A program made the translations under genes and the position numbers. DNA of 64,000 nt, taken from Phormidesmis sp963710175. Its GTDB lineage: Bacteria; Cyanobacteriota; Cyanobacteriia; Phormidesmidales; Phormidesmidaceae. The notes under the pieces are model-generated. The model saw only the letters and a list, made by a program, of their open reading frames with translations, ran no database searches and was not told the origin of the DNA. Positions 16,402-24,073 of the stretch are shown piece after piece. The DNA lies in contig CAVPZC010000001.1 of the NCBI GenBank assembly GCA_963710175.1, positions 930,001-994,000 on the forward strand. Direction: 5' to 3'. How positions within the stretch are numbered: position 1 is the first letter of the stretch; each line of letters opens with the position of its first letter.

Positions 16402-17463
16402 GGCGTTGTTGCACGAATAGGGGTTGCGGAAAGGGTATGAGGTAAGGTTTAAGTACCACCAAAAACACTACCTGCTATGAGCTACCGCATCCGCAACTGG
16501 TCTGAGTATAGCGCTGGATTAAAACAGCGCGGTAGTCTAACGTTCTGGCTAGATGAGGAAGCCATCTCTGGCTGGCAAGTCGAAGTTAAAAGCGGTCAGC
16601 GAGGCGCTTCCAAAATCTACTCAGATGTGGCGATTGCAACCTTCGAGACGATGAAAGCGGTCTATCGACAAGCCGGACGTCAAACCGAAGGGTTGCTACG
16701 GTCGTTGTTTAAGCTAATGGGCGTTGAGTTGCCAGAGCCAGAGCACAGCACAGTGTCGCGGCGCAAACGGACGTTGACGGTGAGTTTGCCGGTGGTGCCT
16801 CGCAGCGGTGCAGTGCATCTGGTAGTGGACTCGACTGGCCTCAAAGTCTACGGAGAGGGGGAGTGGAAAACCCGTCAGCACGGTATCAGCAAGCGTCGAA
16901 CCTGGCGCAAACTGCATCTAGGCATCGACGAAGCCACGGGCGAGATACTGAGTGCGGTAGTGACGACGAACGACATTCATGATGGGGCTGTACTCAGAGA
17001 CTTGGTAGCAGGTGCTCAGGCAGACCTCAAGCAGGTCTCAGGCGACGGTGCCTACGACCAGATGGACTGCTACGAAGTGATTGAGCAGCAGGGAGCGACT
17101 GCTGCTATCCCGCCGCGTAAGAACGCGAAGATTCGGCAACATGGCAACCGTAAAGCACCGCCGCATCCGCGTGACCAGAACCTGCGGCTGATTCGCAAAC
17201 GCGGCAGAAAAGCCTGGAAGAAAGCCATCGGCTATCATCGCCGGTCGATTGCCGAAACGACGATGTTCAGACACAAGGCCGCGTTTGGTGGGAAGGTGCG
17301 TTCTAGACGCTTCGACAACCAGGCGGTGGAGATACTGCTACAGTGTGCTGCCTTGAACCGGATGATTCAGCTCGCCAAGCCAGAGACGGTTTGGGTCAAC
17401 GACTAAGCGCCGGGTCGCGAGGGCAGGACGATTCTCTCTTTCTCTGATTCGCGCAACAAAGCC
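16402..17463 (+). mobile_element. Complete IS5-family element (IS903 group), 1062 bp
   Basis: The ends are GGCGTTGTTGCACGAAT (left) and, reverse-complemented, GGCTTTGTTGCGCGAAT (right), 15 of 17 matching and close to the usual IS903-group ends. Identical 9-bp target duplications ACTATAAGC flank it, the size expected for this group. One transposase gene fills most of it. The clean ends and intact gene suggest a recent insertion. Confidence 0.92.
16477..17406 (+). CDS. IS5-family transposase
   Basis: A 309-residue DDE transposase. The N-terminus (YRIRNWSEYSAGLKQRG, then SLTFWLDEEA) is the family's entry motif. The first catalytic Asp is in VVDSTGLKVYG (Asp118), the second in SGDGAYD, and the Glu in HRRSIAETTMFRHK with the Y-R-E style spacing of IS5. 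It is intact with no frameshift. The element is flanked by its own inverted repeats and target duplications, so it is probably active or only recently inserted. Confidence 0.93.
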   Translation: MSYRIRNWSEYSAGLKQRGSLTFWLDEEAISGWQVEVKSGQRGASKIYSDVAIATFETMKAVYRQAGRQTEGLLRSLFKLMGVELPEPEHSTVSRRKRTLTVSLPVVPRSGAVHLVVDSTGLKVYGEGEWKTRQHGISKRRTWRKLHLGIDEATGEILSAVVTTNDIHDGAVLRDLVAGAQADLKQVSGDGAYDQMDCYEVIEQQGATAAIPPRKNAKIRQHGNRKAPPHPRDQNLRLIRKRGRKAWKKAIGYHRRSIAETTMFRHKAAFGGKVRSRRFDNQAVEILLQCAALNRMIQLAKPETVWVND

Positions 17464-17472
17464 ACTATAAGC
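17464..17472. repeat. Right 9-bp target duplication of the IS
   Basis: ACTATAAGC immediately after the right inverted repeat; identical to 16393-16401. Confidence 0.9.
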
Positions 17473-17506
17473 CTTAAATATCAACCTAACCTAGAGGGTC
17501 TACACC

Positions 17507-17704
17507 ATGAACACCGCCCAAATCAGGACCGATGGTACCCATCAAATCGTGATACTTCCCGAAGACTTTCAAATGGCAGGCACTGAGGTCTACATTAAGA
17601 AAGTGGGGAATGCAATCATTCTGATTTCTCAAGATAATCCCTGGCAATCTTTGTTTGAGAGCTTAGAGCAATTCTCTGACGATTTCATGACCACTAGAGA
17701 TTAG
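17507..17704 (+). CDS. vapB: VapB-type antitoxin
   Basis: A 65-residue AbrB-fold antitoxin: DGTHQIVILPEDFQMAGTEVYIKKVGNAI is the DNA-binding swapped hairpin, and the tail NPWQSLFESLEQFSDDF is the toxin-binding part. Its toxin partner downstream is truncated, so it is an orphan here. A different frame just beyond the stop reads FNVREAF and a stop directly before the vapC ATG once the MITE is removed, which may be the lost original C-terminus; this last point is inference. Confidence 0.8.
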   Translation: MNTAQIRTDGTHQIVILPEDFQMAGTEVYIKKVGNAIILISQDNPWQSLFESLEQFSDDFMTTRD

Positions 17705-17713
17705 CCCCCCCTT

Positions 17714-17722
17714 CAACGTTCG
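17714..17722. repeat. Left 9-bp target duplication of the MITE
   Basis: CAACGTTCG, identical to 17845-17853. Confidence 0.8.
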
Positions 17723-17844
17723 CTAATCTTGTAGGGGTTTTGTAGAACCCCCTTTTCACAAGGATCTCGTGATCGCGTTTTGGGCGGCTTATCGGCTACA
17801 ACCCAGTAAACTCAAGAGGGCATTTGAAACCCCTACAGGATTAG
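17723..17844. mobile_element. 122-bp MITE between vapB and vapC
   Basis: The 18-bp terminal inverted repeats are CTAATCTTGTAGGGGTTT (17723-17740) and AAACCCCTACAGGATTAG (17827-17844), 17 of 18 complementary. Perfect 9-bp direct repeats CAACGTTCG flank it on both sides, as expected for a transposition. It has no coding capacity, so it must have been moved by a transposase elsewhere. Its ends differ from those of the nearby IS903-group element, so that IS is not the obvious parent. Confidence 0.85.
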
Positions 17845-17853
17845 CAACGTTCG
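17845..17853. repeat. Right 9-bp target duplication of the MITE
   Basis: CAACGTTCG, identical to 17714-17722. Confidence 0.8.
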
Positions 17854-17866
17854 AGAGGCGTTCTAG

Positions 17867-17980
17867 ATGCAGTACTTGCTCGACACCAACGTCTGCATTT
17901 ATCTGATTAAGCAAAAACCTTCCAAGGTATTAGCACGATTTTTGCTGCTGATTTGTATCAGAGGTTTTGAGTTATCCTGA
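17867..17980 (+). pseudogene. vapC: Truncated VapC PIN-domain toxin
   Basis: The first 25 codons encode a normal VapC start, MQYLLDTNVCIYLIKQK followed by PSKVLARF, including the first catalytic Asp (Asp6). After that the frame leaves the family and stops at 17978-17980. The remaining hundred or so residues of the PIN domain are gone, cut at about 17942 where the upstream region of the next antitoxin gene begins. The toxin is therefore dead. Confidence 0.8.
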
Positions 17981-18005
17981 GAGTGTATCAGTAAGGCAGC
18001 ATTGT

Positions 18006-18254
18006 ATGAGCGTTGTCATCTCAGATGAAATACTTCAAGCCTCTCAGCTTTCAGCAGGCGAGTTTCGCCAAGAGATCGCGTTGCATTTGTTCCAAACAGG
18101 TCGTTTAACCTTGGGCTATGCAAGCAGGTTGGCAGATATTCCTCTCAATGCTTTCCGCCGTCTCCTCAAACAGCGCAACATTCCGCTCTACTCCTATGGC
18201 GTTGAGGATTTTGAATTGGATTTGAAGAACTTGCAGGAGTTAGGGCGATTGTGA
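18006..18254 (+). CDS. UPF0175 family antitoxin
   Basis: A small protein of 82 residues. MSVVISDEILQASQLSAGEF, the RQEIALHLFQTGRLTLGYAS helix-turn-helix and the acidic tail DFELDLKNLQEL are all typical of UPF0175, which pairs with DUF3368 PIN proteins. ATG 18006 is where the family starts; the frame is open to 17967. The stop overlaps the GTG of the next gene (GTGA), the usual coupling of such pairs. Confidence 0.85.
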   Translation: MSVVISDEILQASQLSAGEFRQEIALHLFQTGRLTLGYASRLADIPLNAFRRLLKQRNIPLYSYGVEDFELDLKNLQELGRL

Positions 18255-18745
18255 TTGTTGTTAGTAATACATCAGCAATCACGAATTTGGCAGCTATTAA
18301 TCAATTAAAACTCTTGCCTCAGCTCTACAATCAAGTGAAAATTCCTGAAGCGGTCTACCGTGAACTGACAGACATCAATCCGCCTGTTCCAGGAACGCTT
18401 GAAGTTTAAGCTGCTTCATGGCTAGAAGTGAAACAAGTCGTTAATTATGAGGTTGTTGAACGTCTTCAAAATGAAGCAAGATTAGATCCTGGCGAGTCTG
18501 AGGCGATCGCCCTTGTACTGGAGCTTAATGCAGATTTGCTGCTGATTGATGAGCGCCGTGGCAGAGCAGAAGCTGACCGCTTAGGAATCAAAATTACTGG
18601 GTTGCTAGGTATGTTAGTTGAGGCAAAGCGGAAGAATTTGATCACTGCGGTCAAGCCTCTGATGGATGCTTTGATTGCTACGTCAGAGTTCAGAGTATCT
18701 CCCGCACTGTATAACCAGATTTTGGATATGGTAGACGAAACATAG
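18251..18745 (+). pseudogene. DUF3368 PIN-domain toxin with a nonsense codon
   Basis: Read from GTG 18251, the frame encodes a full-length DUF3368 protein of 164 residues except for one TAA at 18407-18409. Before it lie VVSNTSAITNLAAINQL and IPEAVYREL; after it, in the same frame, AASWLEVK, DPGESEAIALVLEL and LLIDERRGRAEADRLG. A single base change such as CAA to TAA explains it. The first catalytic Asp is also Asn (SNTS instead of SDTS). The ribonuclease is probably not made, while the antitoxin frame is intact. Confidence 0.85.
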
Positions 18746-18761
18746 TTTTCCTAAAGATGAT

Positions 18762-20135
18762 TCAGATCCAGGTTTTTAGCCACCAGCGTAGCTTTAAGGC
18801 AGATGGCGTCAGCGGTGAGCCCAGGCTGAGCGGGAGCCAAAAGAAAAAGGAGAGAGCGATCGCACTCAACATCACCAGCGCCATCACCCGCACCCACGTC
18901 TGCGACGAATGTAGCCATTCACTCAAAAGCCAGGCCAGCACGATAAAGCTAAACGCCGCCGCAGGCATGTAGAGATAGATAAACGTGCAGCGGCCAATCA
19001 CCATCCACGGGAGCCAGTTAGCGGCATAGCCGATCAACAAATAGGCACTGAGACTTTGAGAGATAGGATCTGTCGGCGTTGCCTTTCCTCGCATCAGCTG
19101 GTCTTTTACCTGCCGCATTCGCACGATAAATAAGAGAATCACCGCGCTACTAGAAAACCACCACAGCGCCGGATTTCCCAGATTGCTAACAGTATATGTT
19201 TGTGAACCCACCGTCTCATACCAGTAGGCAATCGGTTTAATCAGCAGCGGCCAGGTGTACCATTTAGAACAGTCAGGATGACCGCCAGCCGCTAGCTGTT
19301 GGTGAAAAGAAAGTAGCGTAGCGTGGAGAGAGGCCAGGTGTTCTTCGCTGAGAGAGAGATGGGGCCACCAGATCAGGTTATAGGTCAGAGCCGGGATTAA
19401 GCCGCCGTAGAATAGTGCTTTTGAGAGTGCTTTTGGGGAGTGCGATCGCTTAAACCATTCTCCACGCCAAGCTTCCCAAATCAACAAACCAAGCCAATAG
19501 CCCAACCCATTCCATTTGACCGCCACAGCCGCGCCAAAGGCCGCAGCCGCCAACGTTCGAAAAATGCTTTTAAAAACTCTCCCTCTGTCCGAATCAATGC
19601 TCGCTTGCAGCCACAGCCAATGGCCCAACAGCCCGAAAAATACCATGTAAATGTTGATCAGCGCGTAGCGAGACTCGGTAATAAATAGGCCGTCTATCGC
19701 AACAAAGCCACCTGCTAAAAGCGTAAACGTCCATCGCTTGGCCTCCCGCTGCCAGCGCCCCAGCGTATGCGCAATCCCCATTACAACAAGGGGAACAAAA
19801 CTGCCAACTAGGGCATTCATCCAGCGATAGCTAAAAGGCGCTAACTCCTCAGGCCAATCTGCAAAAGGCCAATCTGCAAAAGGCTGGTGCGTACTGAGCC
19901 AGATGCTAGTCGCAATCAAATACTTACCGAGCGGCGGATGAGCATCGAATTGGGGCATACCCGTTAGATAGGCATGGGCAAATTTAACGAAGTAAACTTC
20001 ATCAAAAACCAGCGCGTCAAATCGGGAGAGCCGCCAAAAGCGTAGACCAAAGCTCAGGCCAACGACGGCAATCAGGCCCAGGTAATAGTAACAGGCAGGG
20101 TTCAGTCGCTTTAGCAAATCTCTTTCACCAGCCAC
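18762..20135 (-). CDS. GT39 (PMT-type) membrane mannosyltransferase
   Basis: A phospholipid-sugar-dependent glycosyltransferase of the protein O-mannosyltransferase family, 457 residues with about ten membrane spans. The catalytic loop shows FDEVYFVKFAHAYL and FDAHPPLGKYLIA, the Asp-Glu and His motifs of the family. An in-frame 15-base tandem duplication (about 19852-19881) gives the repeat FADWPFADWP in that loop region. Its last 37 codons are duplicated at 16205-16315. It is divergent from the following hydrolase gene. The acceptor, protein or cell-wall glycan, is not known. Confidence 0.88.
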   Translation of the reverse strand: MAGERDLLKRLNPACYYYLGLIAVVGLSFGLRFWRLSRFDALVFDEVYFVKFAHAYLTGMPQFDAHPPLGKYLIATSIWLSTHQPFADWPFADWPEELAPFSYRWMNALVGSFVPLVVMGIAHTLGRWQREAKRWTFTLLAGGFVAIDGLFITESRYALINIYMVFFGLLGHWLWLQASIDSDRGRVFKSIFRTLAAAAFGAAVAVKWNGLGYWLGLLIWEAWRGEWFKRSHSPKALSKALFYGGLIPALTYNLIWWPHLSLSEEHLASLHATLLSFHQQLAAGGHPDCSKWYTWPLLIKPIAYWYETVGSQTYTVSNLGNPALWWFSSSAVILLFIVRMRQVKDQLMRGKATPTDPISQSLSAYLLIGYAANWLPWMVIGRCTFIYLYMPAAAFSFIVLAWLLSEWLHSSQTWVRVMALVMLSAIALSFFFWLPLSLGSPLTPSALKLRWWLKTWI

Positions 20136-20226
20136 CTGTCGGGCGACTTAGTACATGACGGTTATGAATCATAGCCGCGAACAGACTACCGCATATCTTG
20201 CTATAGTTTGCCGATGACCGGATAGC

Positions 20227-21429
20227 ATGGGGGTGAGGGGTTTGACCCAGCAGGCAGTGTGGAAAGCAGCGTTGATTAGCCGGATCGCAGTCTGGCTAGT
20301 GACCGGCGTGACGTTCTTTTTGAGCCTGTGGATCGTGCTGCCTGCGCCAAACTTGTTTTTTCTGAGGCTGGCGGTGGGCGCACCCGAAATCAGTCCGCTG
20401 TTGGGGCTGATAAGTTTAGTCACGCTAGGAATAGCGCTGTGGCGATATAAACGGCTGCCGCGTTTGCTGGCTGCCTTATTGCTGGCGGTGCTGCTGCTGA
20501 GTAGTTCGCCGCTGCTCAGATTGCCCAATACCGTCGCCCGAGCTGATGCCTCTATGTCAGCGGCGTTTGCCTCCCCTAGTCAAGCCGCTAGTGACTCACC
20601 TTTTAGCTGGCTAAATTTTTTTCGAGGCATACCATCAGGGGAAGTGCGCTATCGGGCGAATATCCCTTTTGCCTCGCCAGATGGCGTCCCGCTGGTTTTG
20701 GACCTGTATCAGCCAGCCAAACCGGGTAAGTATCCAGCTGTAGTGACTATCTACGGCGGTAGCTGGGCGCGGGGCAACCCGGCGGAGAGTGCCAATCTCA
20801 GCCGGGTTTTGGCAGCGCGAGGCTATGTGGTAGCGGCGATTGACTATCGCCATACCCCGGACTATCGCTTTCCTGCTCAGTTGGAGGATGTGCAGACGGC
20901 GTTGGCTTTTGTGCGCGATCGCGCTGATGCCTATGAGATTATGGGCGATCGCATCGGTCTACTCGGCTGGTCAGCAGGCGCACATCTAGCCATGCTAACC
21001 GGCTTTCAGGCAGACCTAGCGGTGCAGAGCATCGTCGATTACTACGGCCCCATCGACCTGGCCGCAGGCTACACCGATCCGCCCGTTCCCGATCCGATTG
21101 ACGTAAAGCAGGTATTAGCCGCCTTCATTGGGGGAACGCCCACCGAATTTCCTGAAGCCTACGCCCAAGCTTCACCTATCACCTACGTAGAAGCAGCTGA
21201 GGCCAATACGCTGCCGCCAATGTTATTGATATATGGCGGGCGCGATCACGTCGTGGAAGCCCGGTTTGGCAGACGGCTATATGATGAAATCATCGGCAGC
21301 GGCAACACAGCCGTTTGGGTGAAAATTCCCTGGGCTGAGCACGCTTTTGACAAAGTATTCAATGGGGTGAGCAACCAGCTTGCTTTGCACTTCATTGAGC
21401 GATTTCTAGACCAAACGCTGCGCGGGTGA
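20227..21429 (+). CDS. Alpha/beta hydrolase with membrane N-terminus
   Basis: The first 105 residues carry about three membrane segments; the rest is an esterase domain of the BD-FAE/dienelactone type. The oxyanion loop is YGGSWARG, the nucleophile elbow GWSAGA, the acid probably Asp in YGGRDHVV, and the His in WAEHAFD. The catalytic domain should sit at the membrane surface. It is separated by 14 bp from the convergent peptidase gene. Substrate unknown. Confidence 0.85.
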   Translation: MGVRGLTQQAVWKAALISRIAVWLVTGVTFFLSLWIVLPAPNLFFLRLAVGAPEISPLLGLISLVTLGIALWRYKRLPRLLAALLLAVLLLSSSPLLRLPNTVARADASMSAAFASPSQAASDSPFSWLNFFRGIPSGEVRYRANIPFASPDGVPLVLDLYQPAKPGKYPAVVTIYGGSWARGNPAESANLSRVLAARGYVVAAIDYRHTPDYRFPAQLEDVQTALAFVRDRADAYEIMGDRIGLLGWSAGAHLAMLTGFQADLAVQSIVDYYGPIDLAAGYTDPPVPDPIDVKQVLAAFIGGTPTEFPEAYAQASPITYVEAAEANTLPPMLLIYGGRDHVVEARFGRRLYDEIIGSGNTAVWVKIPWAEHAFDKVFNGVSNQLALHFIERFLDQTLRG

Positions 21430-21443
21430 TTCCACCTAGCTGC

Positions 21444-23303
21444 TTAACCAGCCTCAACCTGCGCGACCAGCTGCTCGAAGTGAGCAACAGACTTTTCGAC
21501 GATAGTGAGACTGTCTTGCCAAAACTGAGGCTGTCGAAGATCTTTTTGTAGATGCTGCTGCACTAGAGCTTCGGCGGTCATGGTGCCAGTGTCGCGCAGG
21601 AGATCTGTATAGCGCTGATTAAACTGGTCTCCATAGGCAGATTGCTGAGCGTAGATGCCCAGGCTAAAAAGATAGCCAAACAGATAGGGATAGTTATAAA
21701 AGCCCAGGCTAGAAATAGAAAAGTGTAGCTTGCTGGCCCAAAAGAGATCGTTATACTCACTTAGACTGTCTTCAAACCACAGCTGCCAGCTAGCGTTCAT
21801 CATTTCGCAGAGCTGCGCCGGGCGAACGGTGCCCACCTTACGCGCCTCAACTAAGCGCTTCTCAAACTCAAAGCGAGCCGGAATATTCAGTAAAAAGATC
21901 GCTGCGCTCTGAGCGTCCTGCCAGGCGATTTCTAGCTGCTGGGCAGGCGTGGTGGCCCTGTTCATTAATGCGTCGCGAACCAGGGTTTCAGCAAAGATGC
22001 TGGCGGTTTCGGCCAGGGTCATTGGGTAGCGGCTTTCGATGGCGGAGAGATCGCGCATTACCCAGTTGTGCCAGGCGTGACCTAGCTCATGAGCCAGGAT
22101 AATCACGTTGTTCATAGTGCCCTCGTAGGTGAGGAAGATGCGCGGCTCGCGCGGGTCGGAAAATTTGGTGCAGTAAGCGCCAGTGGCTCGGTTGGAGGTG
22201 GGCTGACCGTCGATCCAGCCTTTTTGGGCCATCATCGTGGCGAATTCGCCCATCTCGGGGGTGAGCTGGTTAAAGGCGTTTGAGATGAGAGCGATCGCTT
22301 CTTCAAACCCAATTAATTCCTCCTTCCCAGCCGCAGGCGCAGGCGCCATCGTATCCCACGGATTCATCTTCTCCTGACCTAAGGCTTGAGCCATCGCTGC
22401 CAGCGCCCGATGCCCAATGTCACGATTTTGATAAGTGGTCTCCATCAGCGCGTCAAGCGTTTCTCTTTCGATGCGGCTCTGATGACAGCTTTTATCGAGA
22501 TAGTGGAGTGTACGGTAGTGAGAACGTTTTTGAGTTTCTTCTAGCCGCCAGCCATTGATGGCATTGAGCCCAGCAGCGACGGCTGGCTGGTGATCGCTCC
22601 AGGCGCTGCGAATTCCTTCCCAGGCAGCGCGGCGAGTTTCTGGTTGCGGATGGCTCAGCAAATTTGCCGCCTGCGCCAGCCCCATAGATTCGCTTTGAAT
22701 ATCGCACTTCAGAGTACCGGCCAACTCGCTGTAGAGATTGCCCCAGGCGTGCAGTCCGTTCGTGGCGAGACCTGTGATTAGCTGCTCTTCAGCGACGCTC
22801 AGCAGCTGGTCTTTAAGCTTGCGGCTGTGATGAATAGAAAAGGTGGTTTCAGAAAGCTCAGGTTTAGAGAGAAGCGCTTCGATAAAGTCTTCGCTGGCGC
22901 GGAGGAGAAAGACATTGTACGGTGTCAGGGCTTCTGAGAGATCGGCGCTGAGCTTTTGGAGAATGGGCATCCAGGAGTTAGCGCTGGCGTCTTGAGTGTC
23001 GGTGCTGAGGGCGGTGTAGATATATGTGCTGACGTTACCGAGGCGCTTTTGAATGTCTTTACGCTGCTGGTAGACGGTGCTGGCCTGGTCGGTCAGCGCA
23101 GCGAATTCGGTCGGAGCGAGGGCATCGGCAGTTTCGGTGACGGCCATAAAGGGGAGGCAGGCGGTGCCGACGCTGGCAATGTCGGTTTTGAGGGTTTCTA
23201 TGGTGGTGGCGATCGCCGGATCGTCAGTACTACTAAAAAATTGGCTGTTATCCCAAACTTGAGGAAAAGAAGCGGAAGCAGGCGGGCGAACGGTAGTTTG
23301 CAT
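21444..23303 (-). CDS. M3 family oligoendopeptidase (PepF-like)
   Basis: A zinc metallopeptidase of 619 residues, normal for the bacterial M3B group, that degrades short peptides in the cytoplasm. The zinc motif is HELGH in LAHELGHAWHNWV, and the third ligand Glu is in TLAETASIFAETLV. The C-terminal part (FWASKLHFSISSLGFYNYPY, then LFGYLFSLG) is also typical. No signal peptide is present. The gene is complete, and its neighbours give no operon context. Confidence 0.93.
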   Translation of the reverse strand: MQTTVRPPASASFPQVWDNSQFFSSTDDPAIATTIETLKTDIASVGTACLPFMAVTETADALAPTEFAALTDQASTVYQQRKDIQKRLGNVSTYIYTALSTDTQDASANSWMPILQKLSADLSEALTPYNVFLLRASEDFIEALLSKPELSETTFSIHHSRKLKDQLLSVAEEQLITGLATNGLHAWGNLYSELAGTLKCDIQSESMGLAQAANLLSHPQPETRRAAWEGIRSAWSDHQPAVAAGLNAINGWRLEETQKRSHYRTLHYLDKSCHQSRIERETLDALMETTYQNRDIGHRALAAMAQALGQEKMNPWDTMAPAPAAGKEELIGFEEAIALISNAFNQLTPEMGEFATMMAQKGWIDGQPTSNRATGAYCTKFSDPREPRIFLTYEGTMNNVIILAHELGHAWHNWVMRDLSAIESRYPMTLAETASIFAETLVRDALMNRATTPAQQLEIAWQDAQSAAIFLLNIPARFEFEKRLVEARKVGTVRPAQLCEMMNASWQLWFEDSLSEYNDLFWASKLHFSISSLGFYNYPYLFGYLFSLGIYAQQSAYGDQFNQRYTDLLRDTGTMTAEALVQQHLQKDLRQPQFWQDSLTIVEKSVAHFEQLVAQVEAG

Positions 23304-23325
23304 GGGTTTTCGGTTTGTTCAGGTG

Positions 23326-23967
23326 TCAGTTAGCAGCTAAAATTTTGCAGCGAATGCGCTTGAGAATGCCAAGCACTTGGGCGAGTTCATCGTCTTGCTC
23401 AACCGATAGCGAAAAGGACCGGGCTTATCGGGGTGTGGGCTGGTGCGTAAGCTTAACAAAGACAAACTCGCGACCACTCACTAAAAGACCATAAACCGGC
23501 TTGTCCGGATCTGGCGCACCGAGCGTATAAGTAAGGGCTTGGGGTAGCGCTAAGAGCACATCAAACCGCGTACTTTTAGATTCGGTGACTAACACCCAAA
23601 ATCGCTTCAAGGCCACTAAAACGTCAATTTTGCCCCTAAAGAGAGTCCCGTCATCCTCTGCGGCAACTTCAACCGACGCTTCTGTTGAAAGGCTAAAAGG
23701 CGCCTGATAAAACTCGGCCAAATCTAGCAGTGGAGAGAGCACAACCATTTTGACGGCCTCTTCCGATAGGTTTCTAAGCTGTGCCAGGTTCGCGTAGTTT
23801 TGCTGAACGCGCGCTAGCTGCTGTTGCTCAAATTCTGACAGAGGAGGGAACTCTTCCTGCCACTCGTCGAAAAAAGCTTGGTAGGGCACCCTTTGCAGGT
23901 CAAACGTGTCCTGTAGGGTTTCTAAGCTGGTTTCTTTGATTTGGGCAGTTTGAACCACGATTTTCAC
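23326..23967 (-). pseudogene. HsdR-N-like nuclease-fold protein split by an in-frame stop
   Basis: Resembles the cyanobacterial family annotated as restriction subunit R N-terminal (PD-(D/E)XK fold). The core is KIDVLVALKRFWVLVTESK, with Asp and Glu-x-Lys. The first 180 residues end at a TAA at 23425-23427, but the same frame continues with ARSFSLSVEQDDELAQVLGI and LKRIRCKI to a TGA at 23326-23328, which is the normal C-terminus of the family. One base change probably cut off 32 residues. The shortened protein 23425-23967 may still fold. Such proteins are often orphans with no known role. Confidence 0.65.
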
Positions 23968-24073
23968 CAGGGAATTCAGTCAGTTAAACCGGAACACGGC
24001 AGCTTGTCGGTGAAGCCGGCAGCATACACAATGGTATCGGCTAATCACCCGACTCGCGCAGGCGTAGCAACCT

